A stretch of DNA of 42,760 bases, from assembly GCA_015903945.1 (NCBI GenBank), contig JABMDL010000007.1:75653-118412 (forward strand), in the 5' to 3' direction. Positions 28,757 through 39,800 of the stretch are shown here, in pieces. Every line of letters begins with the position of its first letter. Position 1 is the stretch's first letter. The position numbers and the translations under genes are program-made. This stretch comes from Nitrospira sp. (GTDB taxonomy: Bacteria; Nitrospirota; Nitrospiria; Nitrospirales; Nitrospiraceae). Under the pieces are notes generated by a model. That model saw only the letters and a program-made list of their open reading frames with translations. It was not told where the DNA came from and ran no database searches.

Positions 28757-29754
28757 TCGGTGCTGGGCGGATGCTCGGGCGCCGATGGAAAACAGCGGCC
28801 CATGCACTCAGGACAAAGCCCTCCGTTGAATTGCAGACCCGACCGTTCCGTAATATAGGTGTGCAAATCGTACCACTCCCCTGACGGGCTTGGAACCCGT
28901 TTGCACCACGCACACAGATTGATCACGCGCATCGTAGGCTCGGCGTGGGCATGAGATTCGTCCACCTCATGCGAGGTATGCGGAGTTCGCTCGACAACCG
29001 ATGCGGCCAGAGCGCGGTACACCACCACGGCCCCAATGACCGTCCCCTCCTCAGTTACGACAGGGGCTACACGGCCGTGGATGACACACCGAGACCCGCT
29101 TTTTGTAACCAATACGTGGTCTTCAATCGGGATAATTCGACATTCGGCGACAGCCTGTTCCGCCACGTTTCCGGCTCTGCATCCGAATTCGCCACCAACT
29201 GGTCCCAACAGCAGTTCCAGCGGATATCCAACCGCAACACCGGCCTCCCATCCGGTTACCGATTCTGCTTCGGCGTTCATGTACGTAATTCGACCGAGGC
29301 AATCTGTCGTGATCACCCCGTCGTCCACTAAACGTACCGTCGTGGCCAGCCAGCGCAGACTCTCTTTCGCCTGACGCTCCGTCTGGGAGCGATGAAGCGC
29401 CATCTCAATCGTAGGCCGAAGTTCAGCCATCTGGAACGGCTTCAGCAGATACCCCGCCGGCTCTGTGGTTTTTGCGCGCTCGAGGGCATAGTCATCGGCG
29501 TAGGCGGTGAGATAGACGACCGGCACAGCATAGCGCGCGCGAAGTTCCCGCGCCGTTTCCACCCCATCCATCGGTCCTTTGAGCACGATGTCCATCAGGA
29601 CCAGATCCGGCCGAATCTCAGCAGCCTTTCGCAGCGCCTCCTCGCCCGACGTCGCCGTCGCAGGCGCCCGATACCCAAGCCGGGTCAGCGTACACTGAAT
29701 GTCTTTGGCTACGATGGTTTCATCCTCGACAACGAGAATCGTCGTGGGGCTCAT
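28732..29754 (-). CDS. response regulator with PAS domain and C-terminal cysteine motif
   Basis: A 340-residue regulator without DNA-binding output: receiver (about 3-122, phospho-Asp55 in LVLMDIVLKG, Lys in LLKPF), PAS domain (about 130-255, VDDGVITTDCLGRITYMNAEAESVTGW), and a C-terminal metal-type module, CAWCKRVPSPSGEWYDLHTY followed by GGLCPECM. The last motif recurs at the end of many bacterial signalling proteins. It lies 3 nt after the kinase gene, its likely partner. The output is unclear. The end overlaps bioB by 25 bp. Confidence 0.88.
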   Translation of the reverse strand: MSPTTILVVEDETIVAKDIQCTLTRLGYRAPATATSGEEALRKAAEIRPDLVLMDIVLKGPMDGVETARELRARYAVPVVYLTAYADDYALERAKTTEPAGYLLKPFQMAELRPTIEMALHRSQTERQAKESLRWLATTVRLVDDGVITTDCLGRITYMNAEAESVTGWEAGVAVGYPLELLLGPVGGEFGCRAGNVAEQAVAECRIIPIEDHVLVTKSGSRCVIHGRVAPVVTEEGTVIGAVVVYRALAASVVERTPHTSHEVDESHAHAEPTMRVINLCAWCKRVPSPSGEWYDLHTYITERSGLQFNGGLCPECMGRCFPSAPEHPPSTDQPATGCR

Positions 29755-29757
29755 GGG

Positions 29758-31569
29758 TCACATCCTTTCTTCGTAACGCACGGGACGGAACCTCACGTAC
29801 CATTCCGTTCCCATTCCGCTCTGGAGAGAGACGGTACCTTCCAGCTTGTCCGCCATCAACGACACCAGTTCAAGCCCCAGGGAGTCCGGATTGTTCAGCA
29901 CCCCATCGTGCGGCAGTCCGACACCGTCGTCGGAGACGCGCAGAAGAAACCACTCACCCTCCTCCGCCCGCAGTTCCACCGTGATCCGTCCCGACCGGCC
30001 GTTGGGAAACGCGTGTTTCAGACAGTTGGAGAGCAACTCATCGACGATGAGGCCGCACGTCAGCCCCGTATCCACGTCAAAGGCGATGTCTTCCACCGCC
30101 AACTCGAGTATCAGATGAGTCGGATCGACGCCGTAGGATCGGCACACATGTCCGGTCAGCGTTCGCAGATACTCCGGCATGTTGATGCGCGACAAATCGT
30201 TGGATCGGTGCAGCGTGTCGTGGAGCAGCGCAATCGATGAAATGCGAACCTGGCACTCTTTGAAGAGTTGGGCCACCTGTGGATCTTTGATCGTCGCCAT
30301 CTGTAAATTGAGCAAGCTGGAAATAACCTGAAGATTATTCTTGACCCGGTGATGCACTTCCCGGAGCAGACTTTCCTTCTCCTTGAGGGTTTTCCGCAAC
30401 TCGTCTTCCATCTCTTTGCGCTCGGTGAGATCGATGCAGGACCCGATATAGCCGCTCAACGTCCCGTCCGGCTCGAACCGCGGCACCCCGGTATCGACGA
30501 TCCAGCGATACGCCCCGTCCGCGCGCCGAAGACGGTACTCCATCGTAAAGGGCTGCTGCTGCCGGACGGCCTCCTGATAGGTGTCGCGGCATCGCGGCTG
30601 ATCCTGCGCATGAATTCCACGGAACCAGCCACTGCCGATTTCTTCCTCTAACGTCCGTCCGGTGAATTCCAACCATCGTTTATTGAAGAAGGTACACCCT
30701 TGGTCAGGATCTGACATCCACACCATGACGGGTGCCGTATCGGCCATCATGTGGAACCGCGCCTCACTGTCGCGCAAGGCAGCCTCAATCCGTTTGCGCT
30801 GAGTAATATCCCGTGCGATGGCGGATGCGGCAACCACGGTCCCATCGGCATCTTTCACGGGGGAGACCGTCAGGGAGACATGGAATCGCCTGCCCCGTTT
30901 CCGACGTTGCATGGTTTCCACATTGCGGACATGCTCGCCCTTCGCAATCCGGCTCAACATGGCTGGCACCTCTTCCAGCCGATCCTGCGGACAGAGGTCG
31001 GTGATCGGCAGCCCGACGATCTCGTGCGGAGCATAGCCATAGACACGTTCGGCACCGGCATTCCAACTCCGCACTGTGCCCTCAAGGCTCATGCCGATGA
31101 TCGCATCATCCGATGATTTGACCAGCGCCGCCAACAACGACACCGCTTCCGCGCGCAGCGTCTCCAGGTCTCTATTCGCTTGAGCAAGATCTTTCGTGCG
31201 CCGGAGGACTACCTCCTCGATGTCCGGCGCCACGGCGGGGCGGTCGGATTCCTCCTGTCTCCTCGGCGGAGCAAGTATCGCCGCCGCCCACAGGGCCAGG
31301 ACAACAGGAACCAGCTCGGCCATCTTCGCCCACATCGGAGGGTGGCCGGTGGTTCGGAACAGATCCAACAGGCTCAAACCGGACGCAAGTCCCGCCATCC
31401 ACAAGCCGGCCTCCCGCTGAGTCCCCCGCGCTACGAGCAACACGGGAATCACGTAGAGCACGGCACTTGCCGGACGGGAAAGAGTCCACCAGTCTGCCAC
31501 GGCAATCGCAATCGTCAACGCCAGAGCGGTAAGAACACGCTTGATGCCTGCGCCTGGGATGACATCCAC
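29758..31569 (-). CDS. PAS-containing sensor histidine kinase, HisKA_2 type
   Basis: A 603-residue kinase: three or so N-terminal membrane helices (about 10-105), coiled linker, PAS1 (about 145-260), PAS2 (about 270-385) with its C-terminal PAC segment, then a HisKA_2 phospho-acceptor helix ([20 protein letters not shown]; His406 or 407) and an HATPase domain ([20 protein letters not shown]). The N-terminal [15 protein letters not shown] helix suggests a membrane sensor of unknown ligand. It starts on GTG at 31569 after GAGGTGAG. The next gene, 3 nt downstream, is its likely response regulator. Confidence 0.92.
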   Translation of the reverse strand: MDVIPGAGIKRVLTALALTIAIAVADWWTLSRPASAVLYVIPVLLVARGTQREAGLWMAGLASGLSLLDLFRTTGHPPMWAKMAELVPVVLALWAAAILAPPRRQEESDRPAVAPDIEEVVLRRTKDLAQANRDLETLRAEAVSLLAALVKSSDDAIIGMSLEGTVRSWNAGAERVYGYAPHEIVGLPITDLCPQDRLEEVPAMLSRIAKGEHVRNVETMQRRKRGRRFHVSLTVSPVKDADGTVVAASAIARDITQRKRIEAALRDSEARFHMMADTAPVMVWMSDPDQGCTFFNKRWLEFTGRTLEEEIGSGWFRGIHAQDQPRCRDTYQEAVRQQQPFTMEYRLRRADGAYRWIVDTGVPRFEPDGTLSGYIGSCIDLTERKEMEDELRKTLKEKESLLREVHHRVKNNLQVISSLLNLQMATIKDPQVAQLFKECQVRISSIALLHDTLHRSNDLSRINMPEYLRTLTGHVCRSYGVDPTHLILELAVEDIAFDVDTGLTCGLIVDELLSNCLKHAFPNGRSGRITVELRAEEGEWFLLRVSDDGVGLPHDGVLNNPDSLGLELVSLMADKLEGTVSLQSGMGTEWYVRFRPVRYEERM

Positions 31570-31640
31570 ATCTCACCTCTATGCATCAATAAATGAGCAA
31601 TGGACATGCCATGATCATTGCGACGCGCGAAGATTTCCCC

Positions 31641-31678
31641 CCAGGTGTGAATGCGCCCAGGCTGGTACGCACACCTGG
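31641..31678. repeat. inverted repeat upstream of the kinase gene
   Basis: CCAGGTGTG (31641-31649) and CACACCTGG (31670-31678) form a 9-bp perfect inverted repeat with a 20-nt gap, about 72 bp upstream of the kinase start. It may be a regulator site. Confidence 0.5.
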
Positions 31679-31743
31679 TGCATAGCAATCATTCGCACCA
31701 CACATTCTTCCGGCGCGGAGAATGCCTGCCTCATGAGACAACT

Positions 31744-31767
31744 CCACTGGTGGATATCCACCAGTGG
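31744..31767. promoter_or_regulatory. 24-bp perfect palindrome
   Basis: CCACTGGTGGAT is followed directly by its exact reverse complement. With no loop it resembles an operator for a dimeric regulator more than a terminator, and no T-tract follows on either strand. It lies 175 bp upstream of the kinase gene in the 368-bp gap 31570-31937, which holds no gene I can support. Confidence 0.55.
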
Positions 31768-31937
31768 TCGCGACAAAGATGAACGGAGATGATTGATGGA
31801 TCGCGGAAGAGGTGTTTGAAGCAGGGCGATGAGGCGGCTATACCTGGGTCAGACCGCCACAGATCCGTTCCAACTTGTACGGTTAACCATTCGACCAAGG
31901 ATGCGTAACGAGGCGGCGGGTACCGTTCGACGATCTG

Positions 31938-32240
31938 CTACTGGAGGAAATAGGCAAGCCCGGCCCCGCCGATCAGCAGAAAGGCTGCCCAGCGCAGCAG
32001 ACCATCCCTTGTGTCGGTTTGCCTCTGCTCGATTTTCTTCTTCAACACCGGCTGCCGGCGGAGATAGGCATCGACCTGATCTTTCGCGCCTTTCAGATCG
32101 AGGTGCCGCTCGAGGCGAACCACTTTGATGGCCTCGATCATCTGGCCATGCCACAGCGCCGACACTGCCGCCGAGGGCAAGGCCTCGGACGCTCCAGATC
32201 GGTTGGTAACGGCTGTCGGCTCAAGAACTGTGATTGGCAT
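31938..32240 (-). CDS. small membrane protein with L7/L12 C-terminal-like domain
   Basis: A 100-residue protein. The middle, MIEAIKVVRLERHLDLKGAKDQVD, resembles the helix-loop-helix of the ribosomal L7/L12 C-terminal domain (the xxAIKxxRxxxxLxLKxAKxxV pattern). The C-terminus is one membrane helix (LRWAAFLLIGGAGLAYFLQ). Such small tethered proteins occur in many bacteria without a known role. No clear ribosome-binding site precedes the ATG at 32240. Confidence 0.6.
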   Translation of the reverse strand: MPITVLEPTAVTNRSGASEALPSAAVSALWHGQMIEAIKVVRLERHLDLKGAKDQVDAYLRRQPVLKKKIEQRQTDTRDGLLRWAAFLLIGGAGLAYFLQ

Positions 32241-32407
32241 GGCAAGGAAAGCCTAGCACTATGACAGCAATCGGTCGAACAGAAAGGTGAATCGCGCCGC
32301 GGGAATGCCTGCATCAAAGGGAACTCACGGCGTCGGCAGGCTTTTCTCGATTGCACAGATCCGGTTGCCTCGATAAGGTTCCGGCCGACGCGAACTTGGA
32401 CGAGGAC

Positions 32408-32788
32408 CTATCGTCCGTTCCAATCGAGGCTGCGGATCAGGACCGCACGGCCGTGGCGGTCCAGCCAGGATTGAATGCGGTCGCCCACATGGGCCGGCCG
32501 GTCGATCCTGGTGTTCTCATCATGCGGAATACGGATGTCCCGCCCCTGGGCATCCCGAATCACATAGGCCCCACCTTCCAGCGCCAACACGTGGCCAACC
32601 ACTGAAATGGAAGAAGGCTCTCCGGCGCACAGCGCCACACGCTGTTGTTCGCCCAAGGTCCCGGAGACAATCCCTCTCCCAAGATGTTCCTGGGTGGAAT
32701 CTCCCTGGATGGCAAACTGGGTACAGCCCGTCGCCACAACCAGTACGGTCGGCAACCATCCGGCACGTCGGCACATTGTACGGATCAT
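32408..32788 (-). CDS. small lipoprotein of unknown function
   Basis: A 126-residue putative lipoprotein: signal MIRTMCRRAGWLPTVLVVATGC with the lipobox at VVATGC, then a compact domain with VVGHVLALEGGAYVIRDAQGRDIRIPHDENTRI, which suggests a small beta-barrel (OB-like) fold. The ATG at 32788 has GGAGG upstream, so an earlier start at 32860 is rejected. Function unknown. Confidence 0.7.
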   Translation of the reverse strand: MIRTMCRRAGWLPTVLVVATGCTQFAIQGDSTQEHLGRGIVSGTLGEQQRVALCAGEPSSISVVGHVLALEGGAYVIRDAQGRDIRIPHDENTRIDRPAHVGDRIQSWLDRHGRAVLIRSLDWNGR

Positions 32789-32926
32789 GCGAAGACCTCC
32801 AATGAGCGGGCCCTGGGACAGGCCTCCCTCGACAACGCTGGTGAAGCCAGCGCAACACACTATCTCAGCCGCTTGACAACACTATGATCCGTCAGATTGC
32901 GCTATCCTTTGCCATCATTCCAGTGA

Positions 32927-34676
32927 CTATCGCGCTGCCACAATTCTGAACCGCACTTCGTCGGCCAGGGTATAGGCGGAGGTGCGTTCGCCGGCGAAGA
33001 GTCCGCAGCGGTAGAGTCCCGTCGGCCACCCGCCTTGGGGGCGGCTCAGCATGAAATAGCCGGACTGGTCGTTCATCGATGTCAGCACGTGATCCTGGGC
33101 AATGATCTGTTGCGGCTCGGCCGTCACGAACGTTTCCAGCGTGCATCGCGCAGTCAGCGGCACGGCATCGTACGACGCCGACACCAGACCGAACACCAGA
33201 AAGATGTCCCCTTGTGTCGCGGGAAACGTGTCTCCCGGACTCAGCGGGATAAAATCATGCGCACCGGTCGGGAAATCGTCCCGGACGACTTTGGCCGCCG
33301 GGATCACGAATCGAAACCAGCTAAAATCGGCGTCGCGTCCCATCAGCGCCGCGCCGGCGTCCAGCACACGTTGCGGCTTGACCGGTGCAACCGCTTTTGC
33401 GTACCCCGCGTCTGTTGAAGGCTCAACCACGTGCGCCGACTCATGGGAGGGCCCGGCGGACTTCTCCGCCTGCGCCTGCAATGTGGCCAATTCGGGAACA
33501 TGCGGGCGCACTTTATCCAACCACCGCGCGATCTTCTCTTTCGACAACACCTTGGTTCCGGACGGCAACGCGATGTTCTTGTTGGCCTCTTCGAATTCAA
33601 CGGCCGCGTCGTAGAGCATTTGAAAATGCAGGAAGGCATCCTCCCACCGTTCCAGTTCCACTAAACACTGGCCCATCCGATAGGTCGTATCGGCATAATC
33701 CTCTTCACTCGGATCGAGATCGGACATCTTCCCAAACACAGCCAGCGCCTCTTCACACCGGCCCAGTTGCATGAGGGTCAGACCCAACTGATGTGTGGCC
33801 AGCGTGTCCTTGGGGTTCAGCACCAGCATCTTGCGATACATCGGCTCTGCCTCTCCGTACCGGCCGGCGGCGAACAATCTCCAGGCGTCGGCGCGGATCT
33901 CCGCCCATTCTTTGAGCTGTGCCGCCGTCGCGCCAGGCGTCAGCACCGGAGTAAAGCGCCGCCCCCGCTCCATCGATTCGTATAATTGTGCGAGCTGATT
34001 CTTGGCCGGAATCTCCAAGTGGGAGCCAGGCGGCAACCGTTGCAGCACTGTCTGCACCTCGGCCTCCGCCCCTTGATAATCCAGGACGTCAAACCGTGCC
34101 CGCGCCAGGGCCAATCGCCAGCTCAGCATATCCGGCATCAAGTGGACGGCCTGTGTGTAGGATTCAAGCGATTCTTCCAGCCGATCGATCTTTCGAAGTT
34201 CCTGAGCCAGCCTGAAGTGGATCAGCGGATTCCGGCGGTCAATGTGGGCGATGCGGCGCAGTTCAGCGATGGCCTCGTTGTCCTGTCCCCACCAGACCAA
34301 GACACTCCACTTCGCCCACCGGACATCCAATGCCGCCGGCTGTGTGGCAAGGACCAGATCGTACGCCTGCACGGCTTCCTTGGGCCTGCACGGCTTCCTT
34401 GGGTCCCCGGAATGTGGCCAGGATATCGCCGCGCAGCTTATGCAATGCCAGCGCTTCCGGATCGGCTTGAGTCGCCTGATCAAGAAGCTCCAAGGCGGCA
34501 AGCGGCGCTCCACTTTCCCACACGGCTTTGGCCTGTTCAGCAACTCGTTCAGCCGACGTCCTGGTCCCATCTTCCGCGGCGGCACATAGGCCGGCTGTCA
34601 GAACGTACGTCAGCAGTATGGTCATAGAGAATCGCCGGCAGATGATACGGTCGTGCTTCGCAGTTATCGCCGCCAT
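32927..34676 (-). pseudogene. exported TPR protein gene disrupted by a 19-bp duplication
   Basis: The 5' part (34676 to about 34384) codes for a signal peptide (MTILLTYVLTAGLCAAAEDG) and the first TPR units (AALELLDQATQADPEALALHKLRGDIL). At 34365-34402 an exact 19-bp tandem duplication shifts the frame. Without one copy the reading would pass smoothly from FRGPKEAVQA to YDLVLATQPAALDV and the long 3' part, which holds more TPR units (YRKMLVLNPKDTLATHQLGLTLMQLG) and a C-terminal beta domain to 32927. As it stands, two frames each carry half the protein. The start is uncertain (34676 or 34625). The function is unknown; the mutation is probably recent because the copies are identical. Confidence 0.8.
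34365..34402 (-). repeat. exact 19-bp tandem duplication
   Basis: GCCTGCACGGCTTCCTTGG occurs twice in tandem (34365-34383 and 34384-34402). Because 19 is not a multiple of 3 it breaks the TPR gene that it lies in. Confidence 0.95.
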
Positions 34677-34827
34677 TGTTCTGGCTTGACCTCCACCGCA
34701 CTCAGCACCCACTATATCAAGAAGCGATACAAAAGACGGAATATCCCTGCTGCGGGGTTGTCCTTGTTCTTGCGATGAGCGAGACGCCATCGGCTGCCGG
34801 CTGCAGATTCCGATTCCGACCCTGACT

Positions 34828-34947
34828 ATGTTTGATAATATCCCCTACCAACCGGAGATTCCGCCGAATACGGGGAACATCATCCGTTTGTGCGCTAATA
34901 CCGGCGCACGGCTGCATTTGCTGAAACCGCTGGGGTTTGATCTGGAT
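34828..34947 (+). pseudogene. trmL: 5' remnant of tRNA (cytidine/uridine-2'-O)-methyltransferase gene
   Basis: The first 40 codons match the start of TrmL, a SPOUT enzyme that methylates the wobble base of some tRNAs: [20 protein letters not shown] is the family signature, followed by [12 protein letters not shown]. The frame then runs into unrelated sequence, and the remaining two thirds of the protein (normally about 155 residues), including the SAM-binding knot, are absent. The 3' part seems to have been deleted; the next gene (OmpA family) starts 130 bp later. Confidence 0.85.
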
Positions 34948-34992
34948 TCTTCTGGCATATTGCCCCTCTTTACGAGGCCGTCCGGTTTCTTG

Positions 34993-34998
34993 TATAAA
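34993..34998 (+). promoter_or_regulatory. possible -10 box for the OmpA-family gene
   Basis: TATAAA lies 79 nt before the next start codon, but the -35 region (TTACGA at 34970-34975) is poor. If real, the promoter lies just past the trmL remnant. Confidence 0.3.
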
Positions 34999-35077
34999 TC
35001 TCAACCAGATAACTTGGCGGAGCCCATCCACTTAACGTGTTCCGCTGCTATCCTATCCAGTACTAGGAGGATTGATG

Positions 35078-35767
35078 ATGCACAGAACACTCCGTCACGG
35101 TATTGTCATGGCATGCGGTCTTGCGTTACTCACAGGTTGTGCTGACGACCCTTACCAAAAGACAAAAATCGGCGCAGCCGTGGGAGCCCTCGTGGGTGCA
35201 GGGGCTGGCGCAGCTATCGACAGCAAGAACCGCGCCCGTGGGGCAGCCATCGGCGCTGCGGTTGGTGTACTGTCCGGCGGTGGTGTCGGTCTCTATATGG
35301 ATAAACAGAAAAAAGCTATCGAAGAGACCCTCTCCAAGGAACTTGCCAACCACGATGTGGAACTCCGCAAACTCCCGGACAATTCGATTGAGGTTGACCT
35401 GAAAAGCGAAGCCTCGTTCGCCAGCGGAAGCACCGACGTCAAACCTTCATTCAGTACAGCGCTCTCCAAATTAGGTGGCGTCGTCAAACAATATGACAGC
35501 ACCATGGTCCATGTCATCGGACACACGGACAGTCAGGGAAGTGATTCTTTCAATAAGCAACTGTCCGAGCGGCGCGCGCTGGCAGTGGCCAGCGCCCTCA
35601 CCGCGGCCGGTGTCGACTCCAGCCGCGTTCGGACGGAAGGCCGTGGGGAAGCCCAGCCTGAAACGAGCAACGCAACTGCCTCGGGCCGCAGTGAAAACCG
35701 TCGTGTGGAAATTTATTTGAAACCGGTCGTGGAAGGCAAGGAACAGGAAGCCCTACAGACCCCCTGA
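35078..35767 (+). CDS. OmpA-family lipoprotein with glycine zipper
   Basis: A 229-residue outer-membrane lipoprotein that should bind peptidoglycan. Parts: lipobox LLTGC near residue 20; a glycine-zipper stretch (about 32-72, [39 protein letters not shown]); and a C-terminal OmpA domain (about 105-215) with [31 protein letters not shown] and [11 protein letters not shown], the peptidoglycan-contact motifs. AGGAGG at 35065-35070 favours the ATG at 35078 (7 nt); 35075 is the alternative. The 3' end overlaps the convergent membrane protein gene by 55 bp. Confidence 0.92.
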   Translation: MHRTLRHGIVMACGLALLTGCADDPYQKTKIGAAVGALVGAGAGAAIDSKNRARGAAIGAAVGVLSGGGVGLYMDKQKKAIEETLSKELANHDVELRKLPDNSIEVDLKSEASFASGSTDVKPSFSTALSKLGGVVKQYDSTMVHVIGHTDSQGSDSFNKQLSERRALAVASALTAAGVDSSRVRTEGRGEAQPETSNATASGRSENRRVEIYLKPVVEGKEQEALQTP

Positions 35768-36684
35768 GCTGCGATCTGCTTGATCGCCGGCTTGACCTGT
35801 CTTCTCAAACGATGCAGCCGGTCCTCGATGTCGTCGAGCAACGCGTGCAACTGGCGGTGATGGAGGCTGAGTCGTTTCAAGATCGGATCAGCGAAAACTC
35901 CGATGATCATGCCACAGATCGTCAGCAGGAGGCCGACTGCTGCCGTCGCAAGCACGATTTCCCACAGGGACGGCTTTGGAGGGAAGACGGAGTAAAACAT
36001 CGACCCGAGGCCGGATCCCAAAAAGAACGATGAGGCGGCTTTGTCCTTCGCCCGCCTGCTTGCCAGCCGCTCTCCAATCCCTTCGATGCCGAGTGCATGG
36101 TCGCCGAACATCAACCAGCCCGTCGCGAGTGTGAGAAACGACCCAGCCAGATCCGAGGCCAATGAGCGATTGGCACCGTACGATTCGATGAGGCGGTTGA
36201 TGTCCGCCACAGCGAGATCGAGGCGGCTGGAAAATTCCGCCGAGGCCAACAGGGGGGCAACGCGCTCCTCGCCTTTCAGGATCTGGAGCAGGGCATGGCG
36301 ATACTCCGCCCCGGAATGCCAGTCGATCGGCCATTCCAAGAACTCGTTTCGGATGGAAGTCTCGAGTTCTATTTGATAACGACGCTTCATGCCGGACGGC
36401 ACAATGGACAGAAGTCCGTGCGCCCCCGTCCATCCCAGCTTGCCGAGTGATTCAGTTGTTTTCTTAATGAACATATAGGGAATCGCCCACATCGTATTGA
36501 TCGGATAGCAGACGAGGTCGCTCAACAGCGAGCGTTTCTGAAGTGCGATAGTACGTTCGAGGGAGAAATGGCGGTCGACAAACGGCGGAATGCGGCTCCG
36601 CCGCTCTGCAACGTACCGCTCGATACAATCTTCCAGCGCAAAAAGAATCTGCTCGGTCTGTGCGGAAGGTGCATTCTTGAGCAT
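35713..36684 (-). CDS. membrane protein of unknown function
   Basis: A 323-residue protein with hydrophobic stretches near 200-215 (SFLTLATGWLMFG) and 243-268 (IVLATAAVGLLLTICGMIIGVF), plus an amphipathic PINTMWAIPYMFIKK segment near 62-76. The C-terminus is rich in His/Arg/Leu and may form a coiled coil. I do not recognise the family. It is divergent from the cellulose synthase fusion. The last 18 residues are antisense to the OmpA-family gene. Confidence 0.7.
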   Translation of the reverse strand: MLKNAPSAQTEQILFALEDCIERYVAERRSRIPPFVDRHFSLERTIALQKRSLLSDLVCYPINTMWAIPYMFIKKTTESLGKLGWTGAHGLLSIVPSGMKRRYQIELETSIRNEFLEWPIDWHSGAEYRHALLQILKGEERVAPLLASAEFSSRLDLAVADINRLIESYGANRSLASDLAGSFLTLATGWLMFGDHALGIEGIGERLASRRAKDKAASSFFLGSGLGSMFYSVFPPKPSLWEIVLATAAVGLLLTICGMIIGVFADPILKRLSLHHRQLHALLDDIEDRLHRLRRQVKPAIKQIAAQGVCRASCSLPSTTGFK

Positions 36685-36809
36685 GGCTCACTATAGCGTA
36701 GAGAACCACAATTGCAATTCAGGAGCAGTTTTACTCCGCCAGCGACTTCCTATTGCCTGGGAACCCTTGCTGTGCTTTAATCCGCAGCCGGCGCCGATGA
36801 TCGCACACA

Positions 36810-39800
36810 ATGCCGTACTTTCGCTTATCCAGCATCGTCCTGTTGCCGCTTCTCTGCCTGCTCGTTCCTGCCGGCATGTCGGCTGATGCCAGAACCTCAA
36901 GCCCATCCAGCGACCGACTGATTCAACAACAGGATGATCTATCGGCACTGTGGAGTTTCTACCGGCTAACGTATATCCGCGACGGAAAGGTGATCAGCCT
37001 CGATGAGCAGGGTGTGACGACGTCGGAGGGACAGGGTTATGCAATGTTGCGGGCTGTCTGGTCAAACGATCGCAGTACTTTCGAGGCCGTGTGGCGCTGG
37101 ACGCAACAGCACCTGCAAGTCAGAAATGATAAGCTTTTTGCCTGGAAGTGGCACGGCAAGGTGTTGTCGCTGCACACCGCTACCGACGCCGATACCGATA
37201 TTGCATTAGCTCTGTTGCTGGCAGCGCGGCGGTTTGACAACGGGGAATACGAGCGCGAAGCGCTTGCGATCCTGTATTCCATCTGGGATCTGGAGCTACT
37301 CCATCTGCCATCAGGCTCCTATGTGACGGCCGGAAACTGGTCGGTCCACGAAGACTATCCCACGATTCATGTCGCGTATCTTGCGCCCTACGCCTATGAG
37401 ATCTTCGCCTCGATCGATACACAACACGACTGGCGGAAAATAATCGAGAGCTCCTACGCCCTTCTGCATTGGCTCTATGACGAAGGGCGGACCGTTCTTC
37501 CCCCGGAAGTGGTGTACCTCGACCGCGAGCACGGAACTTTCTTGTTGAAACATCCACGATCGGGCGAGGCGGCAGCCTTCGGCTATGACGCCTTCCCTCT
37601 CTTCTGGCGCGTGGCGTTGGATGCCCAATGGTTCAACCGGTCGGAAGCGGCGCTCCGGAAGAAGATGCTCAATTTCTTCTGGTCGGAGTGGCGGACACGC
37701 GGCAAGTTTTTCGACCGGTATGCCGTGACGGGGGAACCACGTTCGTCTCTCGAAGGGCTTCCCCTCTATGCCACCGTACATGCATTGGCCGCCTTGGACC
37801 ATCCGGAGCTTGCACGCCGTTTGGCAGAGATCAAACTTCCGGTCCTGCATGCCAACGCGCTGGCTGGCACACACACCCCCTACTATCTTCACAACTGGCT
37901 CTGGTTTGCCCGGGCGACCGAACTGCAACAGGCCCGCCGATACGACGAATATTTTGTCTTCCTGCGTCCCTTCGACTTCATCGGGTTTGCCGCCCATTTC
38001 CCTTGGGAACTCTGTGCTGTCACCTTGACACTCTCTCTGATTGCCCGGTGGCATTGGGTACTGAAGCTGGCCTTTCTGGTCTGCGGATTTGGCCTCTGCG
38101 TGCAGTATCTTGCCTGGCGCTTCAACGAAACCATCAATTGGATTGAACCGGGGGGACCCTTTATCAGCCTGTGCCTCTGGGCCGCGGAATCATACGCGTG
38201 TTCCACGGTCGTCTTGTTGATGGTTCAGGTGGGAGTGGCTCGTCGCGCCATGCCGGCTTCCGTCCCGACGCCGACGGCCGGGTTTCAACCTTCCGTCGAT
38301 GTGTTTATCCCGATTTATTCGGAATCATGCGACATCCTCGAAAAGACTTTGATTGGCGCGCAAGCCATCGACTACAGCAACAAGCAAATCTACGTATTGG
38401 ACGACAGCCATCGCAACGAGGTGCAATCATTGGCCGAACGCTATGGAGCGATGTATATCAAAGGACCGAAGCGTCACGCGAAGGCGGGGAATCTGAATAA
38501 TGCCTTGGCAGAGACCACCGGCGAACTCGTGGTGGTGTTCGATACCGATCACATCCCGGTCACGACCTTCTTACAGGAAACCGTTCCGTTTTTTGCCGAT
38601 CCCCGGATGGGTTTTGTACAGACACCGCACCATTTTTACAACCAGGATATTTTCCAGCGCGCACTCGGCACCGGTGCCCGTATTCCCAACGAGCAAGACC
38701 TGTTCAATCACGCGATTCAAAGCGGCAGAGACCGTTGGGGTGGCGCTTTCTTTGTCGGCAGCGGGGCGGTGTTCCGCCGAGCCGCGATTCGAGAGGTGGA
38801 CGGGTTCAACCTCATGAGCATCACGGAAGATATCCATACCAGCCAGCACCTCCATGCCAAAGGATGGAAATCCGCGTTTGTCGATAAAGACCTGGCCGTT
38901 GGCCTGACCGCGGAGAACCTCTCCTCTTACATCGTGCAGCGACGCCGGTGGATGTTGGGATGCCTGCAGATCTTCTTCAAGGATAATCCCCTCTTGTGCA
39001 GAGGGCTGCCGCTTCGGCATCGACTAGGCTATTTTGCCTCGCTCTATTACTTCTTCTTTCCGTTGGCGCGCGTCATTTTTTGGGCCACACCCTTGTATTT
39101 TCTCCTCTTCCATCTCCATCCGATCTTTTCTGACGTGTCTGTCCTCGTCGCACATGTGCTGCCATTCATAATCATCTTGCCGTTGCTGTCTGCGGCTTTG
39201 GTGCCTGGCTGGCCCCGTCTGCTCTGGTCATCAACCTATGAGACAACCGTGGCCTTCCCCTTGTTCCGATCGATGTTCGATCTCTTCTTGCCGAAGCGCT
39301 TGGGGTTCAAAGTCACACCCAAAGGCATTGTCTCGCAGCGACGCACATTTGATTGGCGGTCATCGATGAGCGTGCTCGCCGCCACGCTGATCACCGTGAT
39401 AGCCATGGCCAAAGGCATGTGGGAGTTCTGGTTTTTCGGCATCGAACGAGACGCGTATTTTTTCAATCTCAGTTGGGCCGGCATCAATCTCGTGCTTCTC
39501 CTTGCCGGCCTAAGCATGGCCTGGGAACGGCCGCAACGGCGGAGCGAGGAACGAATCAGTAAACGAATGCCGTATGAACTGCACTCTTCTGGCTTCCGCC
39601 TGGCCGGAACGACAGACGACCTCAGCTTGTCCGGCTTGTCCTTTCTCACGCCTTCGGCAGACACAATTCCAGACACCTTCGAGGTCGTCCTGCAGGGTAG
39701 CTCGCCGATGTCCTTTCGCGCCGGCGCTGTCTACCACGAGCATCTTCCTGCGAGAGGCGTGACCTGCGGGGCAGCGTTCAGTCCGCTCGATGAGAGACAG

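Noticed and set aside
34263..34790. An independent 175-residue TPR gene
   Set aside because: Its last 35 or so residues follow the 19-bp duplication and lose TPR character; it is the 5' half of a broken gene.
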